The notes: a model not told the origin generated them from the letters alone. DNA of 64,000 nt from Cladorhizidae sp. MBARI D1340-BT2 (GCA_028752905.1 JAQNBH010000011.1:19790909-19854908); one strand, 5' to 3'. Shown: positions 7,190 through 20,672, numbered from the stretch's first letter. Program-made: numbers and translations.

Positions 7190-8511
7190 TCATGTACTCT
7201 GGTGTGTACCAGTCATGAACTCTGTATCAAGCCATGAACTCTGGTGTATCAAGCTAGGAACTCTGGTGTGGGTCAAGCCATGAACTCTGGTGTGCATCAA
7301 GCCATGAACTCTATTGTGTATCAAGCTATTAACTCTGGTTTGCATCAACCCATGAACTCTGGTGTGTAGCAAGCCATAAACTGCGTGCATCAAGCCATTA
7401 ACTCTGGTGTGTATCAAGCTATGCATTCTGGTGTGTAGCAGTCATGAACTCTGTATCAAGCCATGAACTCTGGTGTGCAGCAAACCATGAACCCTGGTGT
7501 GTTAAGCCATGTACTCTGGTGTGTACCAAGCCATGAACTCTGGTATGCATCAAGCCATGAACACATGTGTACATCAAGCTATGAACACTGGAATGCAGCA
7601 AGCTATGAACTCTGATGTGTATTAAGCTATGAAATCTGGTGTGTAGCAAGACATGAACTCTGGTGTGCAGCAAGCCATAAACTCTGGTATGCTTCAAGCC
7701 ATGACATTTGATGTGCATCAAGCCAAGAACTCTGGTGGGTATGAAGCTATGAACTCTGGTGTGTAGCAAGCCATGAACTCTGCCTTGCAGCAAGCCATTA
7801 ACTTTGGCATGCATCAAGCCATGAACTCAGGTGTGTAGCAAGAAATGAACTCTGGTGTGTAGCAGTCATGAACTCTGTATCAAGCTGTTGTCTCAAGCCA
7901 TGAACTCTGGTGTGTCTCAAGCCATGAACTCTGGTATGCATCAATCCATGAACTCTGGTGTGCATCAAGCCATGAACTCTGTTGCACATCAAGCCATGCA
8001 CTCTGGTGTGCATCAAGCCATGAACTCTGGTGTGCATCAACAATGAACTCTGGTGTGCATCAAGCCGTGAACTTTGGTGTTCATCAAGCCATGAATTCTG
8101 GTGGGTATCAAGCCAAGAACTCTGGTGTGTAGCAAGCCATGAACTCTGACTTGCAGCAAGCCATGAACTCTGGCATGCATCAAGCCATATACTCTGGTGT
8201 GTATCAAGCTATGAACTCTTGTGTGTAACAAGACATGAACTCTGGTCTGTAGCAGTCATGAACTCTTTATCAAGCCATGAACTATGGTGTATCAAGCCAT
8301 GAACTCTTGTGTGTGTCAAGCCATCATATCTGGTGTGCATCAAGCCATGAACTCTGGTGTGTGTCAAGCCATCATATCTGGTGTGCATCAAGCCATGAAC
8401 TCTGGTATGTATCAAGCTATTAACTCTGGTATGTAGCAAGACATGAACTCTGGTATGTATCGAGCTATGAACTCTGGGGTGTAGCAAGACATGAAATCTG
8501 GTGTGTAGCGG
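7190..8511. repeat. HOR-A copy 1 (marker at 7,881)
   Basis: Ordered landmarks of the main higher-order repeat: a 21-bp monomer (AAACTGCGTGCATC) near 7,379; GCAGCAAACCATGAACCC near 7,478; CATGAACACATGTGTAC near 7,556; CAAGCTGTTGTCTC at 7,881; CTCTGTTGCACATC near 7,977; two GCCATCATATCTGG dimers at 8,322 and 8,370; and a final GCGGTCACG cassette near 8,508. Related copies lie at offsets of +6,423 to +6,471 (13.6-15.0 kb) and again +5,124 further on. Compared with those copies it lacks 48 bp near 7,360. Confidence 0.85.
8322..8383. repeat. 48-bp dimer (CATCATATCTGG) with variable copy number between HORs
   Basis: A distinct monomer, GCCATCATATCTGG, alternates with a normal monomer to give a 48-bp unit. 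The number of units differs between HOR copies: two here, three at 10,974-11,083, two near 14,793, 19,917, 24,452, 32,563, 33,485 and 49,126, and one near 22,807, 27,290, 31,010, 34,746, 39,565 and (as CATAATATC) 41,292 and 42,847. This is a small VNTR nested within the HOR. Confidence 0.8.
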
Positions 8512-9470
8512 TCACGAACTCTGTATCATGCCATAAACTCTGGTGTGTCTCAAGCCATGAACTCTGGTGTTTGTCAAGCCATGAACTCTGGCATGCATCA
8601 ACCCATGAACTCTGGTGTGCATCAAGCCATGAATTCTGGTCTGCATCAAGCCATGAACTTTGGTGTGCATCAAGCCATGAACTCTGGTGGGTATCAAGCC
8701 AAGAACTCTGGTGTGTATCAAGCCATTAACTCTGACGTGCAGCAAGCCTTGAACTCTGGCATGCATCAAGCGATAAACTCTGGTGTGTATCAAGCTATGA
8801 ACTCTGGTGTGTTACAAGACATGAACTCTGGTGTGTATCAATCATGAGCTCTGTTTCAAGCCATGAACTCTGGTGTATCAAGCCATGAACTCTGGTGTGT
8901 GTCAAGCCTTGAACTCTGGTGTGCATCCAGCCATGAAGTCTGGTGTGTATCACGCTATTAACTCTGGTGTGCATCAATCCATGAACTCTGGTGTGCATCA
9001 AGCCATGAACTATGGTGTGCATCATGCCATGAACAACTCTGGTGTACATCAAGCCATGAACTCTGGCATGCATCAACCCATGAACTCTGGTGTGCATCAA
9101 GCCATGAATTCTGGACTGCATCTAGCCATGAACTTTGGTGTGCATCAAGCCATGAACTCTGGTGGGTATCAAGCCAAGAACTCTGGTGTGTAGCAAGCCA
9201 TTAACTCTGACGTGCAGCAAGCCTTGAACTCTGGCATGCATCAAGCGATAAACTCTGGTGTGTATCAAGCTATGAACTCTGTTGTGTAACAAGACATGAA
9301 CTCTGGTGTGTATCAATCATGAGCTCTGTTTCAAGCCATGAACTCTGGTGTATCAAGCTATGAACTCTGGCGTGTGTCAAGCCATGAACTCTGGTGTGCA
9401 TCCAGCCATGAAGTCTGGTGTGTATCACGCTATTAACTCTGGTGTGCATCAATCCATGAACTCTGGTGTG
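8512..9470. repeat. Paired satellite blocks (GCATCCAGCC type), locally duplicated
   Basis: Two related sub-blocks at about 8,512-8,840 and 8,990-9,320, each ending in a cassette with TATCAATCATGAGCTC. The GCATCCAGCCATGAAG marker lies at 8,924 and 9,402. This region reappears at +6,471 (to about 15,548) and at +11,595 (to about 21,065). Confidence 0.75.
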
Positions 9471-10424
9471 TGTCAAGCCATCATATCTGGTGTGCATCAA
9501 GCCATGAACTCTGGTATGTATCAAGCTATTAACTCTGGTATGTAGCAAGACATGAACTCTGGTATGTATCGAGCTATGAACTCTGGGGTGTAGCAAAATA
9601 TGAACTCTGGTGTGTATCAAGCTATGAACTCTGGAGTGTAGCAAGACATGCACGCTGGTGTATATCAGTCATGAACTCTGTATCAAGCCTTGAACTCTGG
9701 TATCTTATGCCATGAATTCTGGTGTGTGTCAAGCCATGAACTCTGGTGTGCATCAACCAATGAACTCTGGTGTGCATCAAGCCATGAACTCTGGTGTGCA
9801 TCAAGCCAAGAACAACTCTAGTGTACATCAAGCCATGAACTGTGGTGTGCATCAACCTATGAACTCTGGTATGCATCAAGCCATGAATTCTGGTGTGCAT
9901 CAAGCCATGAACTTTGGTTTGCATCAAGCCATGAACTCTGGTTGGTATCAAGCCATGAACTCTGGTATGTTGCAAGCCATGAACTCTGAAGTGCAGCAAG
10001 CCATGAAGTCTGGCATGCATCAAGCAATAAACTCTGGTGTGTATCAAGCTATGAACTCTGGTGGTTAGCAAGTCATGAACTCTGGTGTGTACCAGTCATG
10101 AACTCTGTATCAAGCCATGAACTCTGGTGTGCAGCAAACCATGAACCCTGGTGTGTTAAGCCATGTACTCTGGTGTGTACCAAGCCATGAACTCTGGTAT
10201 GCATCAAGCCATGAACACATGTGTAAATCAAGCTATGAACACTGGAATGCAGCAAGCTATGAACTCTGATGTGTATTAAGCTATGAAATCTGGTGTGTAG
10301 CAAGACATGAACTCTGGTGTGCAGCAAGCCATAAACTCTGGTATGCTTCAAGCCATGAAATTTGATGTGCATCAAGCCAATAACTCTGGTGGGTATGAAG
10401 CTATGAACTCTGGTGTGTAGCAAG
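9471..10424. repeat. Mosaic satellite segment before the 5.1-kb duplication
   Basis: Starts with one GCCATCATATCTGG monomer at 9,478. It continues with a block at 9,622-10,071 that recurs at 11,119-11,568 (+1,497) and 16,243-16,692. It then enters a HOR-A copy matching 7,419-7,770 at +2,654. Abrupt changes of partner offset within a few monomers indicate exchange breakpoints. Confidence 0.75.
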
Positions 10425-13400
10425 CCATGAACTCTGGCATGCAGCAAGCCATTAACTTTGGCATGCATCAAGCCATGAACTCAGGTGTGTAGAAAGAAAT
10501 GAACTCTGGTGTGTAGCAGTCATGAACTCTGTATCAAGCTGTTGTCTCAAGCCATGAACTCTGGTGTGTGTCAAGCCATGAACTCTGGTGTGCATCAATC
10601 CATGAACTCTGGTGTGCATCAAGCCATGAACTCTGTTGCACATCAAGACATGCACTCTGGTGTGCATCAAGCCATGAACTCTGGTGTGCATCAACAATGA
10701 ACTCTGGTGTGAATCAAGCCGTGAACTTTGGTGTTCATCAAGCCATGAATTCTGGTGGGTATCAAGCCAAGAACTCTGGTGTGTAGCAAGCCATGAACTC
10801 TGACTTGCAGCAAGCCATGAACTCTGGCATGCATCAAGCCATATACTCTGGTGTGTATCAAGCTATGAACTCTTGTGTGTAACAAGACATGAACTCTGGT
10901 CTGTAGCAGTCATGAACTCTTTATCAAGCCATGAACTATGGTGTATCAAGCCATGAACTCTGGTGTGTGTCAAGCCATCATATCTGGTGTGCATCAAGCC
11001 ATGAACTCTGGTGTGTGTCAAGCCATCATATCTGGTGTGCATCAAGCCATGAACTCTGGTGTGTGTCAAGCCATCATATCTGGGGTGTAGCAAAACATGA
11101 ACTCTGGTGTGTATCAAGCTATGAACTCTGGAGTGTAGCAAGACATGCACTCTGGTGTATATCAGTCATGAACTCTGTATCAAGCCATGAACTCTGGTGT
11201 CTTATGCCATGAATTCTGGTGTGTGTCAAGCCATGAACTCTGGTGTGCATCAACCAATGAACTCTGGTGTGCATCAAGCCATGAACTCTGGTGTGCATCA
11301 AGCCAAGAACAACTCTAGTGTACATCAAGCCATGAACTGTGGTGTGCATCAACCTATGAACTCTGGTATGCATCAAGCCATGAATTCTGGTGTGCATCAA
11401 GCCATGAACTTTGGTTTGCATCAAGCCATGAACTCTGGTTGGTATCAAGCCATGAACTCTGGTATGTTGCAAGCCATGAACTCTGAAGTGCAGCAAGCCA
11501 TGAAGTGTGGCATGCATCAAGCAATAAACTCTGGTGTGTATCAAGCTATGAACTCTGGTGGTTAGCAAGTCATGAACTCTGGTGTGTACCAGTCATGAAC
11601 TCTGTATCAAGCCATGAACTCTGGTGTATCAAGCTATGAAATCTAGTGTGTGTCAAGCCATGAACTCTGGTGTGCATCAAACCATAAACTCTGGTGTGTA
11701 TCAAGCTATGAACTCTGGTGTGTAACAAGACATGAACTCTGGTGTGTAGCAATCATGAACTCTGTTTCAAGCCATGAACTCTGGTGTATCAAGCCATGAA
11801 CTCTGGTGTGTGTCAAACCATGAACTCTGGTGTGTATCAAGCTATTAACTCTGGTGTGCATCAATCCATGAACTCTGGTGTGCATCAAGCCATGAAATCT
11901 GGTGTGAAGCAAGCGATGAACTCTATGAACTCTAATGTGCATCAAGACATGAATTCTGTTGTGTATCGAACTATGAACTCTGGTGTCTATCAAGCCTTGT
12001 ACTCTGGTGTGCATCATGCCAAGAACTCCGGTGTGCATCAAGCCATGAACTCTGGTGTGCATAAAGCCATGAACTCGGGTGTACTTCTAACCATAAACTC
12101 TGGTATGCATCAAGCAATGAACTCGGGTGTGCATCAAGCCATGACTTCGGGTGGGCAGCAAGCGATGAACTCTATGAACTCTGGTGTGCATCAAGCCATG
12201 AATTATGCTGTGTATCAAGACATGAATTCTGGTGTCAGTACCCATAAACTACGTATCAAGCTATGCACTCTGGTGTGTATCAAGCCATGAACTCTGGTGG
12301 ATATCAAGATATGAACTCTGGTCTGTATCAAGTTATTAACTCTGTGGTGTAGCAAAACATGAACTCTGGTGTGTAGCAAGTCATGAACTCTGGTGTGTAG
12401 CAGTCATGAACTCTGTATTAAGCCATGAACTCTGGTGTGTGTCAAGCCATGAACTCTGGTGTGCATCAAGCCATGAACTTTGGTGTGCATCAAGCCATGA
12501 ACTATGGTGTGCATCAAGCCATGAACAACTCTGGTTATATCAAGCCATGAACTCTGGCGTGCATCAACCCATGAACTCTGTTGTGCATCAAGCCATGAAC
12601 TCTGGTGTGCATCAAGCGATGAACTTTGGTTTGCATCAAGCCATGAACTCTGGTGTGTAGCAAGCCATGAACTCTGACGTGCAGCAAGCCATGAACTCTG
12701 TATCAAGCCATGAACTCTGGTGTCTTATGCCATGAACGCTGGAATGTGTCAAGCCATGAACTCTGGTTTGCATCAAGCCATGAACTCTGGTGTGCATCAA
12801 GCCATGAACTCTGGTGTGCATCAACCCATGAACTCTGGCGTGCATCAAGCCATGAACTATGGTGTGCATCAAGCCATGAACAACTCTAGTGTACATCAAG
12901 CCATGAACTGTGGTGTGCATCAACCCATGAACTCTGGTATGCATGAAGCCATGAACTCTGGTATGCTTCAAGCCATGAAATTCGGTGTGCATCAAGCCAA
13001 TAACTCTGGTGGATATGAAGCTATGAACTCTAGTTTGTAGCAAGCCATGAACTCTGGCGTGCAGCAAGCCATTAACTTTGGCATGCATCAAGCCATGAAC
13101 TCAAGTGTTTATCAAGCTATGAACTCTGGGGTGTTGAACTCTGGTGTACATCAAGGCATGAACTCGGATGTGTATAGTGTAGCAAGTCATGCACTCTGGT
13201 GTATATCAGTCATGAACTATGTATCAAGCCATGAACTCTGGTGTCTTATTCCATGAATTCTGGTGTGTATCAAGCCATGAACTCTGGTGTGCATCAACCA
13301 ATGAACTCTGTTGTGCATCAAGCCATGAACTCTGGTGTGCATCAAGCCAAGAACAACTCTAGTGTACATCAAGCCATGAACTGTGGTGTGCATCAACCCA

Positions 13401-15548
13401 TGAACTCTGGTATACATCAAGCCATGAATACTGGTCTGCATCAAGCCATGAACTTTGGTTTGCATCAAGCCATGAACTATATGGGTATCAAGCCATGAAC
13501 TCTGGTGTGTAGCAAGCCATGAACTCTGAATTGCAGCAAGCCATGAAGTCTGGCATGCATCAAGCAATAAACTCTGGTGTGTATTAAGCTATGAACTCTG
13601 GTGGTTAGCAAGTCATGTACTCTGGTGTGTACCAGTCATGAACTCTGTATCAAGCCATGAACTCTGGTGTATCAAGCTAGGAACTCTGGTGTGGGTCAAG
13701 CCATGAACTCTGGTGTGCATCAAGCCATGAACTCTATTGTGTATCAAGCTATTAACTCTGGTTTGCATCAACCCATGAACTCTGGTCTGCACCAAGCCAT
13801 TAACTATGATGTGCATAATGCCATGAACTCTGGTGTGTAGCAAGCCATAAACTGCGTGCATCAAGCCATTAACTCTGGTGTGTATCAAGCTATGCATTCT
13901 GGTGTGTAGCAGTCATGAACTCTGTATCAAGCCATGAACTCTGGTGTGCAGCAAACCATGAACCCTGGTGTGTTAAGCCATGTACTCTGGTGTGTACCAA
14001 GCCATGAACTCTGGTATGCATCAAGCCATGAACACATGTGTACATCAAGCTATGAACACTGGAATGCAGCAAGCTATGAACTCTGATGTGTATTAAGCTA
14101 TGAAATCTGGTGTGTAGCAAGACATGAACTCTGGTGTGCAGCAAGCCATAAACTCTGGTATGCTTCAAGCCATGAAATTTGATGTGCATCAAGCCAAGAA
14201 CTCTGGTGGGTATGAAGCTATGAACTCTGGTGTGTAGCAAGCCATGAACTCTGCCTTGCAGCAAGCCATTAACTTTGGCATGCATCAAGCCATGAACTCA
14301 GGTGTGTAGCAAGAAATGAACTCTGGTGTGTAGCAGTCATGAACTCTGTATCAAGCTGTTGTCTCAAGCCATGAACTCTGGTGTGTCTCAAGCCATGAAC
14401 TCTGGTATGCATCAATCCATGAACTCTGGTGTGCATCAAGCCATGAACTCTGTTGCACATCAAGCCATGCACTCTGGTGTGCATCAAGCCATGAACTCTG
14501 GTGTGCATCAACAATGAACTCTGGTGTGCATCAAGCCGTGAACTTTGGTGTTCATCAAGCCATGAATTCTGGTGGGTATCAAGCCAAGAACTCTGGTGTG
14601 TAGCAAGCCATGAACTCTGACTTGCAACAAGCCATGAACTCTGGCATGCATCAAGCCATATACTCTGGTGTGTATCAAGCTATGAACTCTTGTGTGTAAC
14701 AAGACATGAACTCTGGTCTGTAGCAGTCATGAACTCTTTATCAAGCCATGAACTATGGTGTATCAAGCCATGAACTCTGGTGTGTGTCAAGCCATCATAT
14801 CAGGTGTGCATCAAGCCATGAACTCTGGTGTGTGTCAAGCCATCATATCTGGTGTGCATCAAGCCATGAACTCTGGTATGTATCAAGCTATTAACTCTGG
14901 TATGTAGCAAGACATGAACTCTGGTATGTATCGAGCTATCAACTCTGGGGTGTAGCAAGACATGAAATCTGGTGTGTAGCGGTCACGAACTCTGTATCAT
15001 GCCATAAACTCTGGTGTGTCTCAAGCCATGAACTCTGGTGTTTGTCAAGCCATGAACTCTGGCATGCATCAACCCATGAACTCTGGTGTGCATCAAGCCA
15101 TGAGTTCTGGTCTGCATCAAGCCATGAACTTTGGTGTGCATCAAGCCATGAACTCTGGTGGGTATCAAGCCAAGAACTCTGGTGTGTATCAAGCCATTAA
15201 CTCTGACGTGCAGCAAGCCTTGAACTCTGGCATGCATCAAGCGATAAACTCTGGTGTGTATCAAGCTATGAACTCTGGTGTGTTACAAGACATGAACTCT
15301 GGTGTGTATCAATCATGAGCTCTGTTTCAAGCCATGAACTCTGGTGTATCAAGCCATGAACTCTGGTGTGTGTCAAGCCATGAACTCTGGTGTGCATCCA
15401 GCCATGAAGTCTGGTGTGTATCATGCTATTAACTCTGGTGTGCATCAATCCATGAACTCTGGTGTGCATCAAGCCATGAACTATGGTGTGCATCATGCCA
15501 TGAACAACTCTGGTGTACATCAAGCCATGAACTCTGGCATGCATCAAC
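10425..15548. repeat. 5,124-bp tandem duplication, copy 1
   Basis: Every landmark here recurs exactly 5,124 bp downstream: HOR markers at 10,535 and 14,352, the GCCATCATATCTGG triplet at 10,974-11,083, the short-monomer block at 11,784-12,290, and the ATGAACGCTGGAATG monomer near 12,732. The junction with the preceding sequence lies close to 10,424, where alignment with 15,548 breaks. I found only four differences from copy 2 (11,507; 11,645; 11,934; 12,983) and no indel. I did not compare every base. Confidence 0.92.
11784..12290. repeat. Short-monomer block (9-bp partial monomer), reference copy
   Basis: Twice in this block a 9-bp partial unit ATGAACTCT precedes a full monomer, after GCAAGCG (11,911 and 12,161). 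This makes a 33-bp interval that keeps the reading frame. Other private monomers are CTTCTAACC, ATGACTTCGGG and GTCAGTACCCAT. Copies lie at 16,908, 20,943, 25,500, 27,892, 34,137, 35,351, 62,400 and 63,317, and in array 1. The + strand stays open for about 168 codons in several copies. I attribute this to the block lacking TAG-type monomers, not to a gene. Confidence 0.82.
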
Positions 15549-18500
15549 CCATGAACTCTGGCATGCAGCAAGCCATTAACTTTGGCATGCATCAAGCCAT
15601 GAACTCAGGTGTGTAGAAAGAAATGAACTCTGGTGTGTAGCAGTCATGAACTCTGTATCAAGCTGTTGTCTCAAGCCATGAACTCTGGTGTGTGTCAAGC
15701 CATGAACTCTGGTGTGCATCAATCCATGAACTCTGGTGTGCATCAAGCCATGAACTCTGTTGCACATCAAGACATGCACTCTGGTGTGCATCAAGCCATG
15801 AACTCTGGTGTGCATCAACAATGAACTCTGGTGTGAATCAAGCCGTGAACTTTGGTGTTCATCAAGCCATGAATTCTGGTGGGTATCAAGCCAAGAACTC
15901 TGGTGTGTAGCAAGCCATGAACTCTGACTTGCAGCAAGCCATGAACTCTGGCATGCATCAAGCCATATACTCTGGTGTGTATCAAGCTATGAACTCTTGT
16001 GTGTAACAAGACATGAACTCTGGTCTGTAGCAGTCATGAACTCTTTATCAAGCCATGAACTATGGTGTATCAAGCCATGAACTCTGGTGTGTGTCAAGCC
16101 ATCATATCTGGTGTGCATCAAGCCATGAACTCTGGTGTGTGTCAAGCCATCATATCTGGTGTGCATCAAGCCATGAACTCTGGTGTGTGTCAAGCCATCA
16201 TATCTGGGGTGTAGCAAAACATGAACTCTGGTGTGTATCAAGCTATGAACTCTGGAGTGTAGCAAGACATGCACTCTGGTGTATATCAGTCATGAACTCT
16301 GTATCAAGCCATGAACTCTGGTGTCTTATGCCATGAATTCTGGTGTGTGTCAAGCCATGAACTCTGGTGTGCATCAACCAATGAACTCTGGTGTGCATCA
16401 AGCCATGAACTCTGGTGTGCATCAAGCCAAGAACAACTCTAGTGTACATCAAGCCATGAACTGTGGTGTGCATCAACCTATGAACTCTGGTATGCATCAA
16501 GCCATGAATTCTGGTGTGCATCAAGCCATGAACTTTGGTTTGCATCAAGCCATGAACTCTGGTTGGTATCAAGCCATGAACTCTGGTATGTTGCAAGCCA
16601 TGAACTCTGAAGTGCAGCAAGCCATGAAGTCTGGCATGCATCAAGCAATAAACTCTGGTGTGTATCAAGCTATGAACTCTGGTGGTTAGCAAGTCATGAA
16701 CTCTGGTGTGTACCAGTCATGAACTCTGTATCAAGCCATGAACTCTGGTGTATCAAGCTATGAAATCTGGTGTGTGTCAAGCCATGAACTCTGGTGTGCA
16801 TCAAACCATAAACTCTGGTGTGTATCAAGCTATGAACTCTGGTGTGTAACAAGACATGAACTCTGGTGTGTAGCAATCATGAACTCTGTTTCAAGCCATG
16901 AACTCTGGTGTATCAAGCCATGAACTCTGGTGTGTGTCAAACCATGAACTCTGGTGTGTATCAAGCTATTAACTCTGGTGTGCATCAATCCATGAACTCT
17001 GGTGTGCATCAAGCCATGAAATCTGGTGTGAAGCAAGCGATGAACTCTATGAACTCTGATGTGCATCAAGACATGAATTCTGTTGTGTATCGAACTATGA
17101 ACTCTGGTGTCTATCAAGCCTTGTACTCTGGTGTGCATCATGCCAAGAACTCCGGTGTGCATCAAGCCATGAACTCTGGTGTGCATAAAGCCATGAACTC
17201 GGGTGTACTTCTAACCATAAACTCTGGTATGCATCAAGCAATGAACTCGGGTGTGCATCAAGCCATGACTTCGGGTGGGCAGCAAGCGATGAACTCTATG
17301 AACTCTGGTGTGCATCAAGCCATGAATTATGCTGTGTATCAAGACATGAATTCTGGTGTCAGTACCCATAAACTACGTATCAAGCTATGCACTCTGGTGT
17401 GTATCAAGCCATGAACTCTGGTGGATATCAAGATATGAACTCTGGTCTGTATCAAGTTATTAACTCTGTGGTGTAGCAAAACATGAACTCTGGTGTGTAG
17501 CAAGTCATGAACTCTGGTGTGTAGCAGTCATGAACTCTGTATTAAGCCATGAACTCTGGTGTGTGTCAAGCCATGAACTCTGGTGTGCATCAAGCCATGA
17601 ACTTTGGTGTGCATCAAGCCATGAACTATGGTGTGCATCAAGCCATGAACAACTCTGGTTATATCAAGCCATGAACTCTGGCGTGCATCAACCCATGAAC
17701 TCTGTTGTGCATCAAGCCATGAACTCTGGTGTGCATCAAGCGATGAACTTTGGTTTGCATCAAGCCATGAACTCTGGTGTGTAGCAAGCCATGAACTCTG
17801 ACGTGCAGCAAGCCATGAACTCTGTATCAAGCCATGAACTCTGGTGTCTTATGCCATGAACGCTGGAATGTGTCAAGCCATGAACTCTGGTTTGCATCAA
17901 GCCATGAACTCTGGTGTGCATCAAGCCATGAACTCTGGTGTGCATCAACCCATGAACTCTGGCGTGCATCAAGCCATGAACTATGGTGTGCATCAAGCCA
18001 TGAACAACTCTAGTGTACATCAAGCCATGAACTGTGGTGTGCATCAACCCATGAACTCTGGTATGCATGAAGCCATGAACTCTGGTATGCTTCAAGCCAT
18101 GAAATTTGGTGTGCATCAAGCCAATAACTCTGGTGGATATGAAGCTATGAACTCTAGTTTGTAGCAAGCCATGAACTCTGGCGTGCAGCAAGCCATTAAC
18201 TTTGGCATGCATCAAGCCATGAACTCAAGTGTTTATCAAGCTATGAACTCTGGGGTGTTGAACTCTGGTGTACATCAAGGCATGAACTCGGATGTGTATA
18301 GTGTAGCAAGTCATGCACTCTGGTGTATATCAGTCATGAACTATGTATCAAGCCATGAACTCTGGTGTCTTATTCCATGAATTCTGGTGTGTATCAAGCC
18401 ATGAACTCTGGTGTGCATCAACCAATGAACTCTGTTGTGCATCAAGCCATGAACTCTGGTGTGCATCAAGCCAAGAACAACTCTAGTGTACATCAAGCCA

Positions 18501-20672
18501 TGAACTGTGGTGTGCATCAACCCATGAACTCTGGTATACATCAAGCCATGAATACTGGTCTGCATCAAGCCATGAACTTTGGTTTGCATCAAGCCATGAA
18601 CTATATGGGTATCAAGCCATGAACTCTGGTGTGTAGCAAGCCATGAACTCTGAATTGCAGCAAGCCATGAAGTCTGGCATGCATCAAGCAATAAACTCTG
18701 GTGTGTATTAAGCTATGAACTCTGGTGGTTAGCAAGTCATGTACTCTGGTGTGTACCAGTCATGAACTCTGTATCAAGCCATGAACTCTGGTGTATCAAG
18801 CTAGGAACTCTGGTGTGGGTCAAGCCATGAACTCTGGTGTGCATCAAGCCATGAACTCTATTGTGTATCAAGCTATTAACTCTGGTTTGCATCAACCCAT
18901 GAACTCTGGTCTGCACCAAGCCATTAACTATGATGTGCATAATGCCATGAACTCTGGTGTGTAGCAAGCCATAAACTGCGTGCATCAAGCCATTAACTCT
19001 GGTGTGTATCAAGCTATGCATTCTGGTGTGTAGCAGTCATGAACTCTGTATCAAGCCATGAACTCTGGTGTGCAGCAAACCATGAACCCTGGTGTGTTAA
19101 GCCATGTACTCTGGTGTGTACCAAGCCATGAACTCTGGTATGCATCAAGCCATGAACACATGTGTACATCAAGCTATGAACACTGGAATGCAGCAAGCTA
19201 TGAACTCTGATGTGTATTAAGCTATGAAATCTGGTGTGTAGCAAGACATGAACTCTGGTGTGCAGCAAGCCATAAACTCTGGTATGCTTCAAGCCATGAA
19301 ATTTGATGTGCATCAAGCCAAGAACTCTGGTGGGTATGAAGCTATGAACTCTGGTGTGTAGCAAGCCATGAACTCTGCCTTGCAGCAAGCCATTAACTTT
19401 GGCATGCATCAAGCCATGAACTCAGGTGTGTAGCAAGAAATGAACTCTGGTGTGTAGCAGTCATGAACTCTGTATCAAGCTGTTGTCTCAAGCCATGAAC
19501 TCTGGTGTGTCTCAAGCCATGAACTCTGGTATGCATCAATCCATGAACTCTGGTGTGCATCAAGCCATGAACTCTGTTGCACATCAAGCCATGCACTCTG
19601 GTGTGCATCAAGCCATGAACTCTGGTGTGCATCAACAATGAACTCTGGTGTGCATCAAGCCGTGAACTTTGGTGTTCATCAAGCCATGAATTCTGGTGGG
19701 TATCAAGCCAAGAACTCTGGTGTGTAGCAAGCCATGAACTCTGACTTGCAACAAGCCATGAACTCTGGCATGCATCAAGCCATATACTCTGGTGTGTATC
19801 AAGCTATGAACTCTTGTGTGTAACAAGACATGAACTCTGGTCTGTAGCAGTCATGAACTCTTTATCAAGCCATGAACTATGGTGTATCAAGCCATGAACT
19901 CTGGTGTGTGTCAAGCCATCATATCAGGTGTGCATCAAGCCATGAACTCTGGTGTGTGTCAAGCCATCATATCTGGTGTGCATCAAGCCATGAACTCTGG
20001 TATGTATCAAGCTATTAACTCTGGTATGTAGCAAGACATGAACTCTGGTATGTATCGAGCTATCAACTCTGGGGTGTAGCAAGACATGAAATCTGGTGTG
20101 TAGCGGTCACGAACTCTGTATCATGCCATAAACTCTGGTGTGTCTCAAGCCATGAACTCTGGTGTTTGTCAAGCCATGAACTCTGGCATGCATCAACCCA
20201 TGAACTCTGGTGTGCATCAAGCCATGAGTTCTGGTCTGCATCAAGCCATGAACTTTGGTGTGCATCAAGCCATGAACTCTGGTGGGTATCAAGCCAAGAA
20301 CTCTGGTGTGTATCAAGCCATTAACTCTGACGTGCAGCAAGCCTTGAACTCTGGCATGCATCAAGCGATAAACTCTGGTGTGTATCAAGCTATGAACTCT
20401 GGTGTGTTACAAGACATGAACTCTGGTGTGTATCAATCATGAGCTCTGTTTCAAGCCATGAACTCTGGTGTATCAAGCCATGAACTCTGGTGTGTGTCAA
20501 GCCATGAACTCTGGTGTGCATCCAGCCATGAAGTCTGGTGTGTATCATGCTATTAACTCTGGTGTGCATCAATCCATGAACTCTGGTGTGCATCAAGCCA
20601 TGAACTATGGTGTGCATCATGCCATGAACAACTCTGGTGTACATCAAGCCATGAACTCTGGCATGCATCAAC
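15549..20672. repeat. 5,124-bp tandem duplication, copy 2
   Basis: Direct successor of copy 1. The end is visible at about 20,672-20,686: copy 1 continues GGCATGCAGC after 15,555, whereas copy 2 continues GGTGTGCATC, which matches 9,078 onward instead. The sequence after copy 2 is therefore the original continuation of the 9.1-kb region, as expected for a tandem duplication by unequal crossover. The length equals 213.5 monomers because the unit contains off-length monomers. Confidence 0.92.
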
